Assembly: GCF_000243335.1 (NCBI RefSeq)
Contig: NZ_JH597773.1
Span: 1,571,989-1,635,988 of the forward strand
DNA: 64,000 nt
From: Leptonema illini DSM 21528
GTDB taxonomy: Bacteria > Spirochaetota > Leptospiria > Leptospirales > Leptonemataceae
Direction of reading: 5' to 3'
Below are positions 26,955 to 36,264 of this stretch, one piece after another. Every line of letters starts with the position of its first letter. Position 1 is the first letter of the stretch. A model generated the notes under the pieces. The model ran no database searches, had not been told where the DNA came from, and saw only the letters and a program-made list of their open reading frames with translations. A program made the position numbers and the translations under genes.

Positions 26955-26971
26955 TTGGCACACACATTGCA
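26955..26971 (+). promoter_or_regulatory. Sigma-54 promoter of the nitrate-assimilation operon
   Basis: The sequence TTGGCACACACATTGCA contains the -24 GG and -12 GC dinucleotides exactly 10 bases apart, and agrees with the consensus TGGCAC-N5-TTGC. Transcription would begin near 26982, leaving a leader of about 13 bases that still contains the GAGGAG ribosome-binding site. It links the operon to nitrogen-limitation control. Confidence 0.9.
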
Positions 26972-26994
26972 AATGCTCCACAGAGGAGCATTTC

Positions 26995-29451
26995 ATGGCA
27001 CAGAACATTGTAATCATCGGGAACGGCATGATTGCCCACCGTCTGCTGGAGCGATTGAGCGAGGCCGGATCAGATCTGCGTCTGACCGTTATCGGCGAAG
27101 AAGGGCGCAGCTATGATCGCGTGCATCTGACCGACTACTTCGAGAACCGCTCTGCGGAAAGCCTCTACCTCTGCGCCCCGGAGTGGTATCACGCTAACAA
27201 TATCACGCTGATTCCGGGTCGCGCCGTCGCCATCGATAGAGATGCGAAGACTGTAGCATTGCAGAACGGAGAGACCGTCTGCTATGATCGTCTTGTTCTG
27301 GCGACGGGTTCTTCTGCCTTTATTCCGCCTTTTCAGGGCAACGATCGCCCTGACGTCTTTGTCTATCGCACCATCGAAGACGTCGAACGCATCTATGAGC
27401 GATGCAGCTCCGCTCGCACCGCAGCCGTTATAGGCGGAGGCCTGCTTGGCCTTGAGGCGGCAAAGGCGGTGCACGGGCTCAAAGTCGAAACGCATGTCAT
27501 TGAATTCGCCGAGCGCCTGATGCCGCGTCAGCTTGATGCGGACGGAGCCGCTCTTCTTAAAGAGAAAATCGAAGAGCTGGGAATCAAGATCCATCTCGGA
27601 AAGCAGACCACGCACGTTACGGGTGACGTCGGCCATCTCATGCATTTTTCGGACGGAACGCAGTTAGCCGTCGACATGATCGTCATCTCGGCCGGCATCC
27701 GTCCGCGCGACGAACTGGCAAGAGCCTGCGGCCTTGACGTTGCTTCGCGCGGAGGCGTCGTCGTGAACGAATTCATGCAGACAAGCGACGCCGCTATTTA
27801 CGCTATCGGAGAGGCAGCCTCGTATAACGGAATGGTCTACGGGCTTGTCGCTCCGGGTTATGATATGGCTGAGGTCGCCGCCTCGCGTATTCTTGAGTCG
27901 GGCTCCGCCGCTTTCGCAGGGGCCGATATGTCGACAAAGCTGAAGCTTATAGGCGTCGATGTGGCCTCATTCGGCGACGCTCTCGGCGAACAGCCGCATG
28001 TGCCCATCGTCTTTCGAAATCCGCGAAAGGGTACGTACAAAAAGCTCTTAATATCAAAGGACGGACGGCTTCTGCTTGGCGGCGTTCTTGTCGGCGATAC
28101 ATCGGCCTACGGAACTCTTCTTGCCCTGTATCAGAACGCTATCGAGCTTCCGGAAGACCCGGAAAGTCTCATCGCAACTTCAAGCGGGGCAAGCGAGATC
28201 GCCCTGCCCGACACCGCTAAGATCTGTTCGTGTAACAACGTTTCGCGCGGCCAGATCAAGCAGGCGATCAACGAAGGTTGCACGACGATCGAAGGCCTGA
28301 AGAAGTCATGCAACGCAGGAACCGGATGTGGAGGATGCCTGCCTCAGGTAAACATGCTCCTGAAAGAAGAGCTGAAGCGCAACGGAACGACCGTGCGCGA
28401 CGTTCTCTGCGAGCACTTCCCTCATTCCCGTCAGGAGCTCTTTCAGATCATCAAGGTGCGCGGGCTGAAATCGTTTTCAGAGACGATCGCATCGGTCGGA
28501 CAGGGACACGGCTGTGAGATCTGCAAGCCTGCCATCGCCTCCATATTCGCCTCGCTGTATAACGAACCGATTCTCAGACACAGAGAGATCCAGGACACGA
28601 ACGATCGCTACCTGGCGACTATCCAGAAAGGCGGAAGCTATTCGGTTATTCCACGCATCCCCGGCGGCGAGATCACTCCGCGCAATCTCATCATTCTCGG
28701 TCAGATCGCCGAGAAGTACGGCCTCTATTGCAAGATCACCGGAGGCCAGCGTATCGACATGCTCGGCGCCCGCCTGGACGACCTGCCCCTTATCTGGCAG
28801 GAACTGGTCGAGGCCGGCTTTGAAAGCGGACATGCATACGGTAAGGCCCTGCGCACGGTAAAAAGCTGCGTCGGCTCGACGTGGTGCCGCTACGGTGTGC
28901 AGGATAGCACCTCATTCGCCATCCGCATCGAAGAGAGATATAAAGGCCTGCGATCACCGCATAAACTCAAGTCGGCCGTATCAGGATGCATCCGCGAATG
29001 CGCCGAGGCTCGCAGCAAGGACTTCGGCATCATCGCCACGGAGAAAGGCTGGAACCTCTATGTCGGCGGGAACGGTGGCGTCAATCCGGCGCATGCCGTG
29101 CTTCTTGCCGAGGATCTCGACGAAGAGACCGTTATCCGCTACATCGACCGCTTCCTGATGCTTTATATTCGCACGGCCGATAAGCTGACGCGAACATCCA
29201 CCTGGCTTGCCGGGCTTGAAGGCGGCATCGAATACCTCAAAAAAGTTATCATTCATGATAGCCTCGGTATCAACGCCGAGCTTGAGGCTGAGATGCAATC
29301 GCTCATCAATCTTTATCATTGCGAATGGAAAGAGGTTGTGACGAATGCAGAGCGTCGGCAGGCCTTCCGCAGCTTCGTTAATGAAAGCACTGGCGATGAT
29401 TCGCTCCGCTTTCATACGGTGCGCAACCAGAAACAGCCGGCACTCGTATAA
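26995..29451 (+). CDS. nirB: NAD(P)H-dependent assimilatory nitrite reductase, large subunit
   Basis: 818 residues; reduces nitrite to ammonium with six electrons from NAD(P)H. Domains in order: FAD/NAD(P)-binding reductase (1-~400; IVIIGNGMIAHRLLERL, AAVIGGGLLGLEAAK), BFD-type [2Fe-2S] domain with Cys411, Cys413, Cys445 and Cys448, ferredoxin-like half domains, and the [4Fe-4S]-siroheme site with Cys625, Cys631 (CVGSTWC) and Cys665, Cys669 (GCIREC). All cofactor ligands are intact and the length is normal. GAGGAG lies 6 bases before the ATG. It is the first gene behind the sigma-54 promoter and is followed by nirD and a siroheme-precursor enzyme. Confidence 0.97.
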   Translation: MAQNIVIIGNGMIAHRLLERLSEAGSDLRLTVIGEEGRSYDRVHLTDYFENRSAESLYLCAPEWYHANNITLIPGRAVAIDRDAKTVALQNGETVCYDRLVLATGSSAFIPPFQGNDRPDVFVYRTIEDVERIYERCSSARTAAVIGGGLLGLEAAKAVHGLKVETHVIEFAERLMPRQLDADGAALLKEKIEELGIKIHLGKQTTHVTGDVGHLMHFSDGTQLAVDMIVISAGIRPRDELARACGLDVASRGGVVVNEFMQTSDAAIYAIGEAASYNGMVYGLVAPGYDMAEVAASRILESGSAAFAGADMSTKLKLIGVDVASFGDALGEQPHVPIVFRNPRKGTYKKLLISKDGRLLLGGVLVGDTSAYGTLLALYQNAIELPEDPESLIATSSGASEIALPDTAKICSCNNVSRGQIKQAINEGCTTIEGLKKSCNAGTGCGGCLPQVNMLLKEELKRNGTTVRDVLCEHFPHSRQELFQIIKVRGLKSFSETIASVGQGHGCEICKPAIASIFASLYNEPILRHREIQDTNDRYLATIQKGGSYSVIPRIPGGEITPRNLIILGQIAEKYGLYCKITGGQRIDMLGARLDDLPLIWQELVEAGFESGHAYGKALRTVKSCVGSTWCRYGVQDSTSFAIRIEERYKGLRSPHKLKSAVSGCIRECAEARSKDFGIIATEKGWNLYVGGNGGVNPAHAVLLAEDLDEETVIRYIDRFLMLYIRTADKLTRTSTWLAGLEGGIEYLKKVIIHDSLGINAELEAEMQSLINLYHCEWKEVVTNAERRQAFRSFVNESTGDDSLRFHTVRNQKQPALV

Positions 29452-29494
29452 CGCCTGCAATTAAAGATTCTAAGAAAACGAAAAGGGTAGAGAC

Positions 29495-29839
29495 ATGGAA
29501 ATGACAGTAACGCTCACAAAACACAGAGTTGGAACAGTAGAGGATTTTCCCGTCGAAGGCGGTGCCTGCGTTCGCGTAGACGGGCGTCAGATCGCCGTCT
29601 TTCATTTCACGTCGCGTCAGGAATGGTACGCCTGCGAGAACGCCTGTCCTCATTCGGGCAGCATGCTACTGGCTCGCGGCCTGATCGGCGACCAGAAGGG
29701 AGAGCCCAAAGTAACATGCCCCATGCATAAGAAATCGTTCTCGCTACAGAGCGGTCAATGCCTGAACGACGACGAATACTCCGTTCGCACGTATCCGGTG
29801 ATCGTCGAAAACGGGAACGTTTATATAGAGCTCGCGTAA
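29495..29839 (+). CDS. nirD: Nitrite reductase small subunit with intact Rieske motif
   Basis: 114 residues of the Rieske fold. Ligands are complete: Cys51-Pro-His53 (NACPHSG) and Cys75-Pro-Met-His78 (CPMHKKSF). Many NirD proteins, such as that of E. coli, lack these residues and carry no cluster, so this one may hold a [2Fe-2S] centre and pass electrons to or within NirB. Located 43 bp after nirB with AGGG upstream of its start. Confidence 0.93.
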   Translation: MEMTVTLTKHRVGTVEDFPVEGGACVRVDGRQIAVFHFTSRQEWYACENACPHSGSMLLARGLIGDQKGEPKVTCPMHKKSFSLQSGQCLNDDEYSVRTYPVIVENGNVYIELA

Positions 29840-29880
29840 TGAGCAGACGCTCTTGAAGAGAACAGAGACGAACAGAAAGT

Positions 29881-30711
29881 ATGAAAAGGGTGCGAACAAT
29901 GCCGAAGGTTTACATAGTGGGTGCCGGCCCGGGCGATCCCGAGCTTCTGACGCTAAAGGCCGTGCGAGTGCTTGAAGCGGCCGATGCCGTGCTCTATGAC
30001 GATCTTGTCTCGCCTGCCGTGCTTGGCTTTGCCGTTCGCGCCGAGCGCATCCACGTCGGCAAGCGCGGATTCAGTCACAGTGAATCGCAGGAGAATATTC
30101 ACACCCTCCTCAAACACACGGCATCAATCTATGAAACCGTCGTGCGTTTGAAGGGCGGCGATCCGGCGATTTTCAGTCGAATCGGCGAAGAGATTCGATT
30201 TCTGAGAAACGAAGCAATCCCCTTTGAGGTGATTCCCGGCATTACGGCCGCCTCGGCGATGTCGGCCAGTATGCAGCTGCCGTTAACCTGCCGGGGGATT
30301 TCGCGAAGCATCCTCTATCTGACAGGGCATAGTAAAGACGGAGTCCATCTTGAACCGCTGAAGACGATTTCATTGAGAGAGAAAACCGTTATCATCTATA
30401 TGGGCCTGAATGCTTTGCCCGACATCGTGCAAACCCTTATAAACGCGGGCAATCCGCCGTCGACGCCCATCGCCGTTATTGAACAGATATCGTTACCAGG
30501 AGAGCGCAGACTCCAGGCCGATCTTACGTCGATCGAGGAACTCTGCCATCGAGAAAGAGCGACCTCGCCTGCTCTGCTCGTTATCGGCGATGTACTGCGC
30601 GAATTTCCCGAAGAGGCAGTCTCGAACTTCCAGCATTCCATTGAATATAAGACCGACAGTGAACGCCAGGCATCGGGTTTATTCTCACTGAAGGCAGCCC
30701 ATCATGCATGA
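29881..30711 (+). CDS. cobA: Uroporphyrinogen-III C-methyltransferase (SUMT)
   Basis: 276 residues; uses two S-adenosylmethionine to turn uroporphyrinogen III into precorrin-2, the precursor of siroheme. Motifs: VYIVGAGPGDPELLTLKA, VLYDDLVSP, VRLKGGDPAIFSR, GITAASAMSA and the IYMGLNAL strand. It is a stand-alone methyltransferase without the CysG dehydrogenase/ferrochelatase part, so those steps must be encoded elsewhere. The start may be the ATG at 29881 or MPKVYI at 29899. Its place after nirBD fits supply of siroheme to NirB. Confidence 0.94.
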   Translation: MKRVRTMPKVYIVGAGPGDPELLTLKAVRVLEAADAVLYDDLVSPAVLGFAVRAERIHVGKRGFSHSESQENIHTLLKHTASIYETVVRLKGGDPAIFSRIGEEIRFLRNEAIPFEVIPGITAASAMSASMQLPLTCRGISRSILYLTGHSKDGVHLEPLKTISLREKTVIIYMGLNALPDIVQTLINAGNPPSTPIAVIEQISLPGERRLQADLTSIEELCHRERATSPALLVIGDVLREFPEEAVSNFQHSIEYKTDSERQASGLFSLKAAHHA

Positions 30712-31330
30712 ATCAAACCTCCATAAATCGGACTCCGATGCGATTGCAGAGGCCCTGCGCAGATTCGATGAGATCAACGCCGCCGATACAAATCGCATCA
30801 TCATAGACGGCACAGAACATCCGACGGCGCTCTTTCACGCGAATCGATTGAGTTACTGGATCGGCAGGCTGAACCTGACTCCGTCGACGGCGTTAACACT
30901 CGCCGCCAGATGCCAGCATCTCAAGCGATATGAACATCCGCGAAGCGCTTACCCCGAAGGGCGTGAGGGTTATCTGAAGTGGCGCAAAGATCTGAGCAAG
31001 CTGCACGCCGCTCTGTCGGCTGAGATACTCACCGAATGCGGCGTAGACCCGCAGATCATCGACGAGGTAAAACGCATCAACCTCAAAGACGGCATGCGGT
31101 TTCATCCGGACGTGCAGACGATGGAAGACGCTCTCTGTCTGCTTACGCTCGAATATCAGATGGACGGGCTTATCGCCTCATCAAGCGAAGAGCAATTACT
31201 CGGTATCATCGAAAAGGTCTGGAAGAAAATGAGCGAGAGCGGGCGAACCCTCGCCGGCGAGATCAAACATAGCGCTGAAGTCAGACAGGCGCTGACGCTT
31301 CTGCTCGATAAAGACACGCAATCAAACTAA
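30704..31330 (+). CDS. DUF4202 protein
   Basis: 208 residues. The pattern LFHANRLSYWIGRL, LAARCQHLKRYEHPRSAYPEG, REGYLKWRKDL and later TMEDALCLLTLEYQMD is that of DUF4202, a soluble helical family of unknown function that I recall beside nitrate and sulfate assimilation genes. The conserved RCQH and His/Arg residues could form a metal or phosphate site, but that is conjecture. It overlaps the SUMT gene by 8 bp, so the two are probably translated together. Confidence 0.85.
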   Translation: MHESNLHKSDSDAIAEALRRFDEINAADTNRIIIDGTEHPTALFHANRLSYWIGRLNLTPSTALTLAARCQHLKRYEHPRSAYPEGREGYLKWRKDLSKLHAALSAEILTECGVDPQIIDEVKRINLKDGMRFHPDVQTMEDALCLLTLEYQMDGLIASSSEEQLLGIIEKVWKKMSESGRTLAGEIKHSAEVRQALTLLLDKDTQSN

Positions 31331-31366
31331 AGATAGTGCTCGAATAATACAGACAGGAGAAAACTC

Positions 31367-32698
31367 ATGACCATCAAGCCAGGCTCAAAAGCCACACGCA
31401 TCGATCTGTTCAGTATCAGCTCGCCTCAGATGCGGACCTTTCACTTCACATGGTTCGCTTTCTTTCTTTGTTTTTTCGGATGGTTCGGCATAGCGCCTCT
31501 TATGGTCTATGTCCGCGAAGAGCTGCATCTTACGAAAGAGCAGATCGGGAATATCATCATCGCCTCGGTAGCCATTACCGTTCTCGCTCGCCTCGTTATC
31601 GGCTGGCTCTGCGATAAGATCGGACCGCGTATCAGCTATTCCGCTCTACTGATTATCGGATCGTTACCCGTCATGGGCATCGGACTTGCGGATAGCTATA
31701 TCTCGTTTCTGATTGCACGTCTTGCCATCGGCATCATCGGCGCCTCTTTCGTCATCACCCAGTATCATACCTCGGTGATGTTCGCTCCGAACGTCGTCGG
31801 CACGGCGAACGCTACGACCGCAGGCTGGGGTAATCTCGGCGGCGGCGTGACGCAGATGGTCATGCCCATACTTTTCGGTTTTTTTGCCGCCTTTGGGTTT
31901 ACGACGGCGCTCTCCTGGAGATTCGCCATGATTGTGCCCGGCGCTGCCCTCTTTCTTATGGGCATCGCTTACTACTTCGGCACGCAGGATACTCCCGGCG
32001 GGAATTTCAGCGACATCAAAGAATCTCATCCGAAGTTCCACGGCGGAAAAAAGAACTCGCTGGCTAACTTCGCCTCGGCCATCGCCGATCCCCGCGTATG
32101 GATTCTCTTTGTCGCCTATGCTGCCTGCTTCGGTATCGAGCTTACGATTAACAACATCGCCGCCCTGTACTACGTGGATCGCTTTGAGCTGAGTCCGGCA
32201 ACGGCTGGTCTTATTGCAGGACTTTTCGGCCTGATGAATATCTTCGCCCGCACTCTGGGCGGTGTTTTCGGTGATCGCTTCGGATCACGTATGGGCCTCC
32301 AGGGACGAGTCACATGGCTGGCTATCACGCTTGCGGGCCAGGGCCTGTTCCTTGTGCTCTTCTCGCAGATGAATGTGCTTATTCTCGCCATCGCCACGAT
32401 GATCCTTTTCAGCCTCTTTGTTCAGATGGCCGAGGGAGCGACCTTTTCCGTGGTGCCGTTTGTTAACCGCCGGGCTGTCGGAGCTGTTTCGGGTGTAGTC
32501 GGTGCCGGAGGAAATGCCGGTGCTGTAGCCGCCGGTTTCCTCTTTCGCGGAGGCTACAGCTATCAGGAGGCTCTTTTGATGATCGGCATCGCCGTTGTCG
32601 CATCGGCGGCCGTAGCCCTGCTCGTTCGCTTTACTGTCGAAGAGAACTCCGCCGTTGAAGAAGAGCTCAATCTGCTGCTTCGAAACGAATCGGTTTGA
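31367..32698 (+). CDS. Nitrate/nitrite transporter, NarK/NasA family
   Basis: 443 residues, major-facilitator type with 12 membrane helices. It has both nitrate signatures: GWGNLGGGVTQMVMP in helix 5 and GVVGAGGNAGAVAAGF in helix 11, plus the MFS loop motif GWLCDKIGPR. It should import nitrate for the reductase encoded next. AGGAGA precedes the ATG. It is the single-unit form, not the NarK1-NarK2 fusion. Confidence 0.95.
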   Translation: MTIKPGSKATRIDLFSISSPQMRTFHFTWFAFFLCFFGWFGIAPLMVYVREELHLTKEQIGNIIIASVAITVLARLVIGWLCDKIGPRISYSALLIIGSLPVMGIGLADSYISFLIARLAIGIIGASFVITQYHTSVMFAPNVVGTANATTAGWGNLGGGVTQMVMPILFGFFAAFGFTTALSWRFAMIVPGAALFLMGIAYYFGTQDTPGGNFSDIKESHPKFHGGKKNSLANFASAIADPRVWILFVAYAACFGIELTINNIAALYYVDRFELSPATAGLIAGLFGLMNIFARTLGGVFGDRFGSRMGLQGRVTWLAITLAGQGLFLVLFSQMNVLILAIATMILFSLFVQMAEGATFSVVPFVNRRAVGAVSGVVGAGGNAGAVAAGFLFRGGYSYQEALLMIGIAVVASAAVALLVRFTVEENSAVEEELNLLLRNESV

Positions 32699-32703
32699 GT
32701 TGA

Positions 32704-35700
32704 ATGTCCGATATGACGCAAACGAAGCAAGTTCGCACTACATGCTCCTACTGTGGCGTAGGCTGCGGTATCGTCGTTGAGAAAAACGATACCGGGCTGA
32801 CGCTCGAAGGGGACACGAACCATCCTGTGAATCAGGGACGACTCTGTTCGAAAGGCCGCAACCTGCATCATGTGGCGATGGATCACAGCGATCGTCTGCT
32901 TTATCCTGAGATGCGTCTTTCAAGACAGAGTCCGAGGATGCGGGTCGACTGGAACACGGCCATGCGGCGCGCTGCCGCCGTGTTTCATTCGGTCATCAGG
33001 CGCTACGGCCCCGACAGCGTCGGATTCTACGTTTCAGGACAGCTGTTAACCGAGGAATATTACATCGTTAACAAGCTTGTGAAAGGATTTCTTGGCACTT
33101 CAAACATCGATACAAACTCACGCCTCTGTATGTCGACGGCTGTGGTTGCCTACAAGAAAAGCCTTGGAGAGGATTCGGTTCCCGTATCATATGAAGATAT
33201 CGATCTATGCGAGGTGTTCTTTATCGCCGGGGCGAATCCGGCATGGTGCCATCCCATCCTTTTTCAGAGGATTGAGGATCGCAAGGCAAGGCACCCTGAG
33301 ACCCGCGTTATCGTCGTCGACCCACGCCGCACCGAAAGCTGCGAGCTCGCCGATCTGCATCTGCAGATCAGGCCGGGAACCGACGTGACGCTGTACAACG
33401 CCATAGCGCGCAGGCTCATCGAAACCGGGCAGATCGACATGCGCTTTATCGAGGCGCATACGGAGGGCTTTGACGCTCTTAAAGAAAAGGTGTTCGAGCG
33501 CACCGTCGATGAGGCCGCAGCGATATGCGGCGTGCGGTCCGAACACATTGAACTGGCCGCGGGCTGGATCGGCGAGACGCGATCGTTTCTGACGCTCTGG
33601 GCGATGGGACTCAATCAGAGCTCGATTGGAGTTAACAAGAATCTCGCCCTTATCAATCTGAATCTGATCACGGGGCATATCGGCCGACCGGGCTCAGGGC
33701 CGTTCTCGCTTACAGGACAGCCTAACGCAATGGGAGGCCGGGAGGTGGGCGGCCTGGCCACGATGCTTGCCGCGCACAGAGATCTCAGTCGTCCCGATCA
33801 TCGCGCAGAGGTGGCCGCTCACTGGGGCGTGCCCGCCGAGCTTATACCGTCGAAGCCCGGACTCACCGCAGTCGAGATGTTTGAGGCCCTGCGCTCCGAT
33901 AAGCTGAAGGCCATCTGGATCGTCTGCACGAACCCCTCCGTCAGCCTGCCCGATGCGACGATGGTCGACGAGGCGCTGGAGCGTGCACGGTTCGTCGTCG
34001 TACAGGATATCTCAAGTAAATCCGACACGTTGCAATATGCCGATCTGATTCTGCCCGCCGCCGGCTGGCTTGAAAAAGAGGGCACGATGACGAATTCCGA
34101 TCGCCGCATCAGTTACCTGCCGCGCCTTCTCGATCCTCCTGGAGAGGCGTTACCCGACGCCGAGATCTTCGCACGCTTCGCTGAAGCGATGGGATACGGC
34201 GATCACTTCCCTTATTTTAGATCCGGACCATCGGCAGCATCAGAAGCAGGATCATCGGGAATACGATCAACAAATGCCGGTGCGGCTGACATCTATGACG
34301 AACACGCGATGCTCACCCGCGGCACCAATCTCGACATCTCGGGGCTGGATTATGATCGACTGAAGCACTCGACGATGCAGTGGCCCGTTCCCGATCGCGA
34401 TCATCCCGGCACCAAACGCCTCTTCGCTGATGGACGTTTTTATACCGATTCCGGGCGGGCGAAGATCTTTCCCTGCGACGACGGGAATACAAGCGAAGCG
34501 ACCGATCCCGACTATCCTCTGATACTGACGACAGGTCGGATTCGCGATCAATGGCATACGATGACGCGAACGGGTAAGGTGCGCAGGCTCAGCCAGCATA
34601 TCGGTCGACCGATGATCGAGATCAACGAGGTCGACGCCATGCGCTCCGATATACGGGAGAACGATCTCGTACAGATAGACGGCAGGCGCGGATCGCTTCG
34701 CCTGAGAGCAAAGATCTCGGATTCCGTTCCGCCCGGCGTAATTTTCGCGCCCATGCACTGGGGAAAGATCGGACGCAGCGAAAAGGCCAGAGCGAATAAC
34801 GTAACGAATCCTCTCTTTGACCCGGCGTCAAAAGAGCCCGATTTTAAATTCACGGCCGTGAACATTCGCAGGCATCGGCCGCTGCCGCGCAGAATCGTTA
34901 TCGTTGGAGCAGGCACGGCGGCGCACGCCTTTTTAGAAGCTCACAGCGGAGAGAGTAACGATGATACGATCACCGTGCTTTCGCGAGAGCCCGATCCGTT
35001 CTACAATCGTATTCTTCTGCCCGACTTTATTCACGGGAATAAAAGTTTTGAGGAGCTGCGTTATGCGACCGATTCTTTCGCCCGTGTGAACGTTCTGTCG
35101 GGCGTTTCGGCTCAATCGATCGACAGGGCGAGCCGGATCGTAAGGACGGATGCCGGCGAAATCGCCTATGACGTGCTTGTTCTTGCCACCGGTAGCAGGC
35201 CCAGGCGACATCGCCTGATGGAGCCAGATGCGAAGCGCAGCGTCTTCACGCTACGAAACCGCATCGACGCCGAAAACATAAAAAGCCAGGCCGGCAATAA
35301 TGTGCTCATTATCGGTGGCGGGCTTCTCGGTATCGAGCTTGCCGACGCCCTGATGCAGTCCGGAAGTTCGGTGACGATCGTACATCGCTCGGCGCGTCTG
35401 ATGAGCCGTCAACTCGATGCGACGGCGGCCGACATGCTCTGCTCGGGACTGCTGCGGCGCGGCATGCAGATCATGCTTAACGATGAAGTGATCGGACTTT
35501 TCAAGCGGGACGAGATCTTCACCGCATATCTCGCAAGCGGTCGTCGGCTGGATTGCAGCTCGGTCGTGTATGCCCTCGGTACTCAGCCCGATATCGAACT
35601 TGCCCGGAGCGCCGGGTTACGCACAAACTTCGGTGTCGTCGTCGACGAGTACATGCAGACGAGCGATCCGAATGTCTATGCGATCGGCGAGGCGATGGAG

Positions 35701-36264
35701 TTTAACCGTAACACATACGGAACGGCGCTGGCAGCCGCCGACCACGCAAAAGTACTTGCCGGCGTGCTGGCCGGCGATCCGACCGTTCGGTATGGCGGAT
35801 CGATCGATCTCAACATTCTCAAAGTGAAGGGACTGCCCTGCGTCAGCATGGGTCGGATTCATCCCGGTAAAGAAGACGAGGTTATCCTGCTTAACGATGA
35901 GGCGCAGGGCCTCTACAAGAAGTTCCTGATTAACAGGGACCGACTCGTCGGCTGTCTTCTATTCGGTGATACGTCCGATCTGTCGCGTATGAGAGACCTT
36001 TATGAAAGCCAGATCGAACTGGGAGAGGAACGCAAAACACTTATCGGCAACGCCGGACCGGCCCGTGAGGTGCGCGGCGCACTGGTCTGCTCCTGCAATC
36101 GAGTTGGCGCTGAGAATCTGCGCGAGGCGATCATCGAAGGCTCGATAACCGACCTCCAGGAGCTGTGCCGGATAACGGGAGCGGGAACGGGCTGCGGCAG
36201 CTGTAGATCCGAGGTGCAGCGATTGCTCAATAAGGAGATCAAAGAACCGGCGGTGGTGTCATGA
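32704..36264 (+). CDS. Assimilatory nitrate reductase fused to FAD/NAD(P)H reductase and [2Fe-2S] domain
   Basis: 1186 residues. Part 1 (1-~725) is a bis-MGD nitrate reductase of the NasA/NarB type: [4Fe-4S] ligands Cys14, Cys17, Cys21 and Cys48, Lys50 after the last Cys, Mo ligand Cys142 (SRLCMSTAV), and a C-terminal dinucleotide-binding domain. Part 2 (~729-1110) is a FAD/NAD(P) oxidoreductase like NasB/NasC or the front of NirB (RRIVIVGAGTAAHAF; VLIIGGGLLGIELADALM). Part 3 (~1125-1180) is a BFD-like [2Fe-2S] domain with Cys1129, Cys1131, Cys1164 and Cys1167. Usually reductase and electron donor are separate proteins; here one chain could carry NAD(P)H electrons to nitrate. No signal peptide, so cytoplasmic. 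Its stop overlaps the next start (ATGA). Confidence 0.95.
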   Translation: MSDMTQTKQVRTTCSYCGVGCGIVVEKNDTGLTLEGDTNHPVNQGRLCSKGRNLHHVAMDHSDRLLYPEMRLSRQSPRMRVDWNTAMRRAAAVFHSVIRRYGPDSVGFYVSGQLLTEEYYIVNKLVKGFLGTSNIDTNSRLCMSTAVVAYKKSLGEDSVPVSYEDIDLCEVFFIAGANPAWCHPILFQRIEDRKARHPETRVIVVDPRRTESCELADLHLQIRPGTDVTLYNAIARRLIETGQIDMRFIEAHTEGFDALKEKVFERTVDEAAAICGVRSEHIELAAGWIGETRSFLTLWAMGLNQSSIGVNKNLALINLNLITGHIGRPGSGPFSLTGQPNAMGGREVGGLATMLAAHRDLSRPDHRAEVAAHWGVPAELIPSKPGLTAVEMFEALRSDKLKAIWIVCTNPSVSLPDATMVDEALERARFVVVQDISSKSDTLQYADLILPAAGWLEKEGTMTNSDRRISYLPRLLDPPGEALPDAEIFARFAEAMGYGDHFPYFRSGPSAASEAGSSGIRSTNAGAADIYDEHAMLTRGTNLDISGLDYDRLKHSTMQWPVPDRDHPGTKRLFADGRFYTDSGRAKIFPCDDGNTSEATDPDYPLILTTGRIRDQWHTMTRTGKVRRLSQHIGRPMIEINEVDAMRSDIRENDLVQIDGRRGSLRLRAKISDSVPPGVIFAPMHWGKIGRSEKARANNVTNPLFDPASKEPDFKFTAVNIRRHRPLPRRIVIVGAGTAAHAFLEAHSGESNDDTITVLSREPDPFYNRILLPDFIHGNKSFEELRYATDSFARVNVLSGVSAQSIDRASRIVRTDAGEIAYDVLVLATGSRPRRHRLMEPDAKRSVFTLRNRIDAENIKSQAGNNVLIIGGGLLGIELADALMQSGSSVTIVHRSARLMSRQLDATAADMLCSGLLRRGMQIMLNDEVIGLFKRDEIFTAYLASGRRLDCSSVVYALGTQPDIELARSAGLRTNFGVVVDEYMQTSDPNVYAIGEAMEFNRNTYGTALAAADHAKVLAGVLAGDPTVRYGGSIDLNILKVKGLPCVSMGRIHPGKEDEVILLNDEAQGLYKKFLINRDRLVGCLLFGDTSDLSRMRDLYESQIELGEERKTLIGNAGPAREVRGALVCSCNRVGAENLREAIIEGSITDLQELCRITGAGTGCGSCRSEVQRLLNKEIKEPAVVS

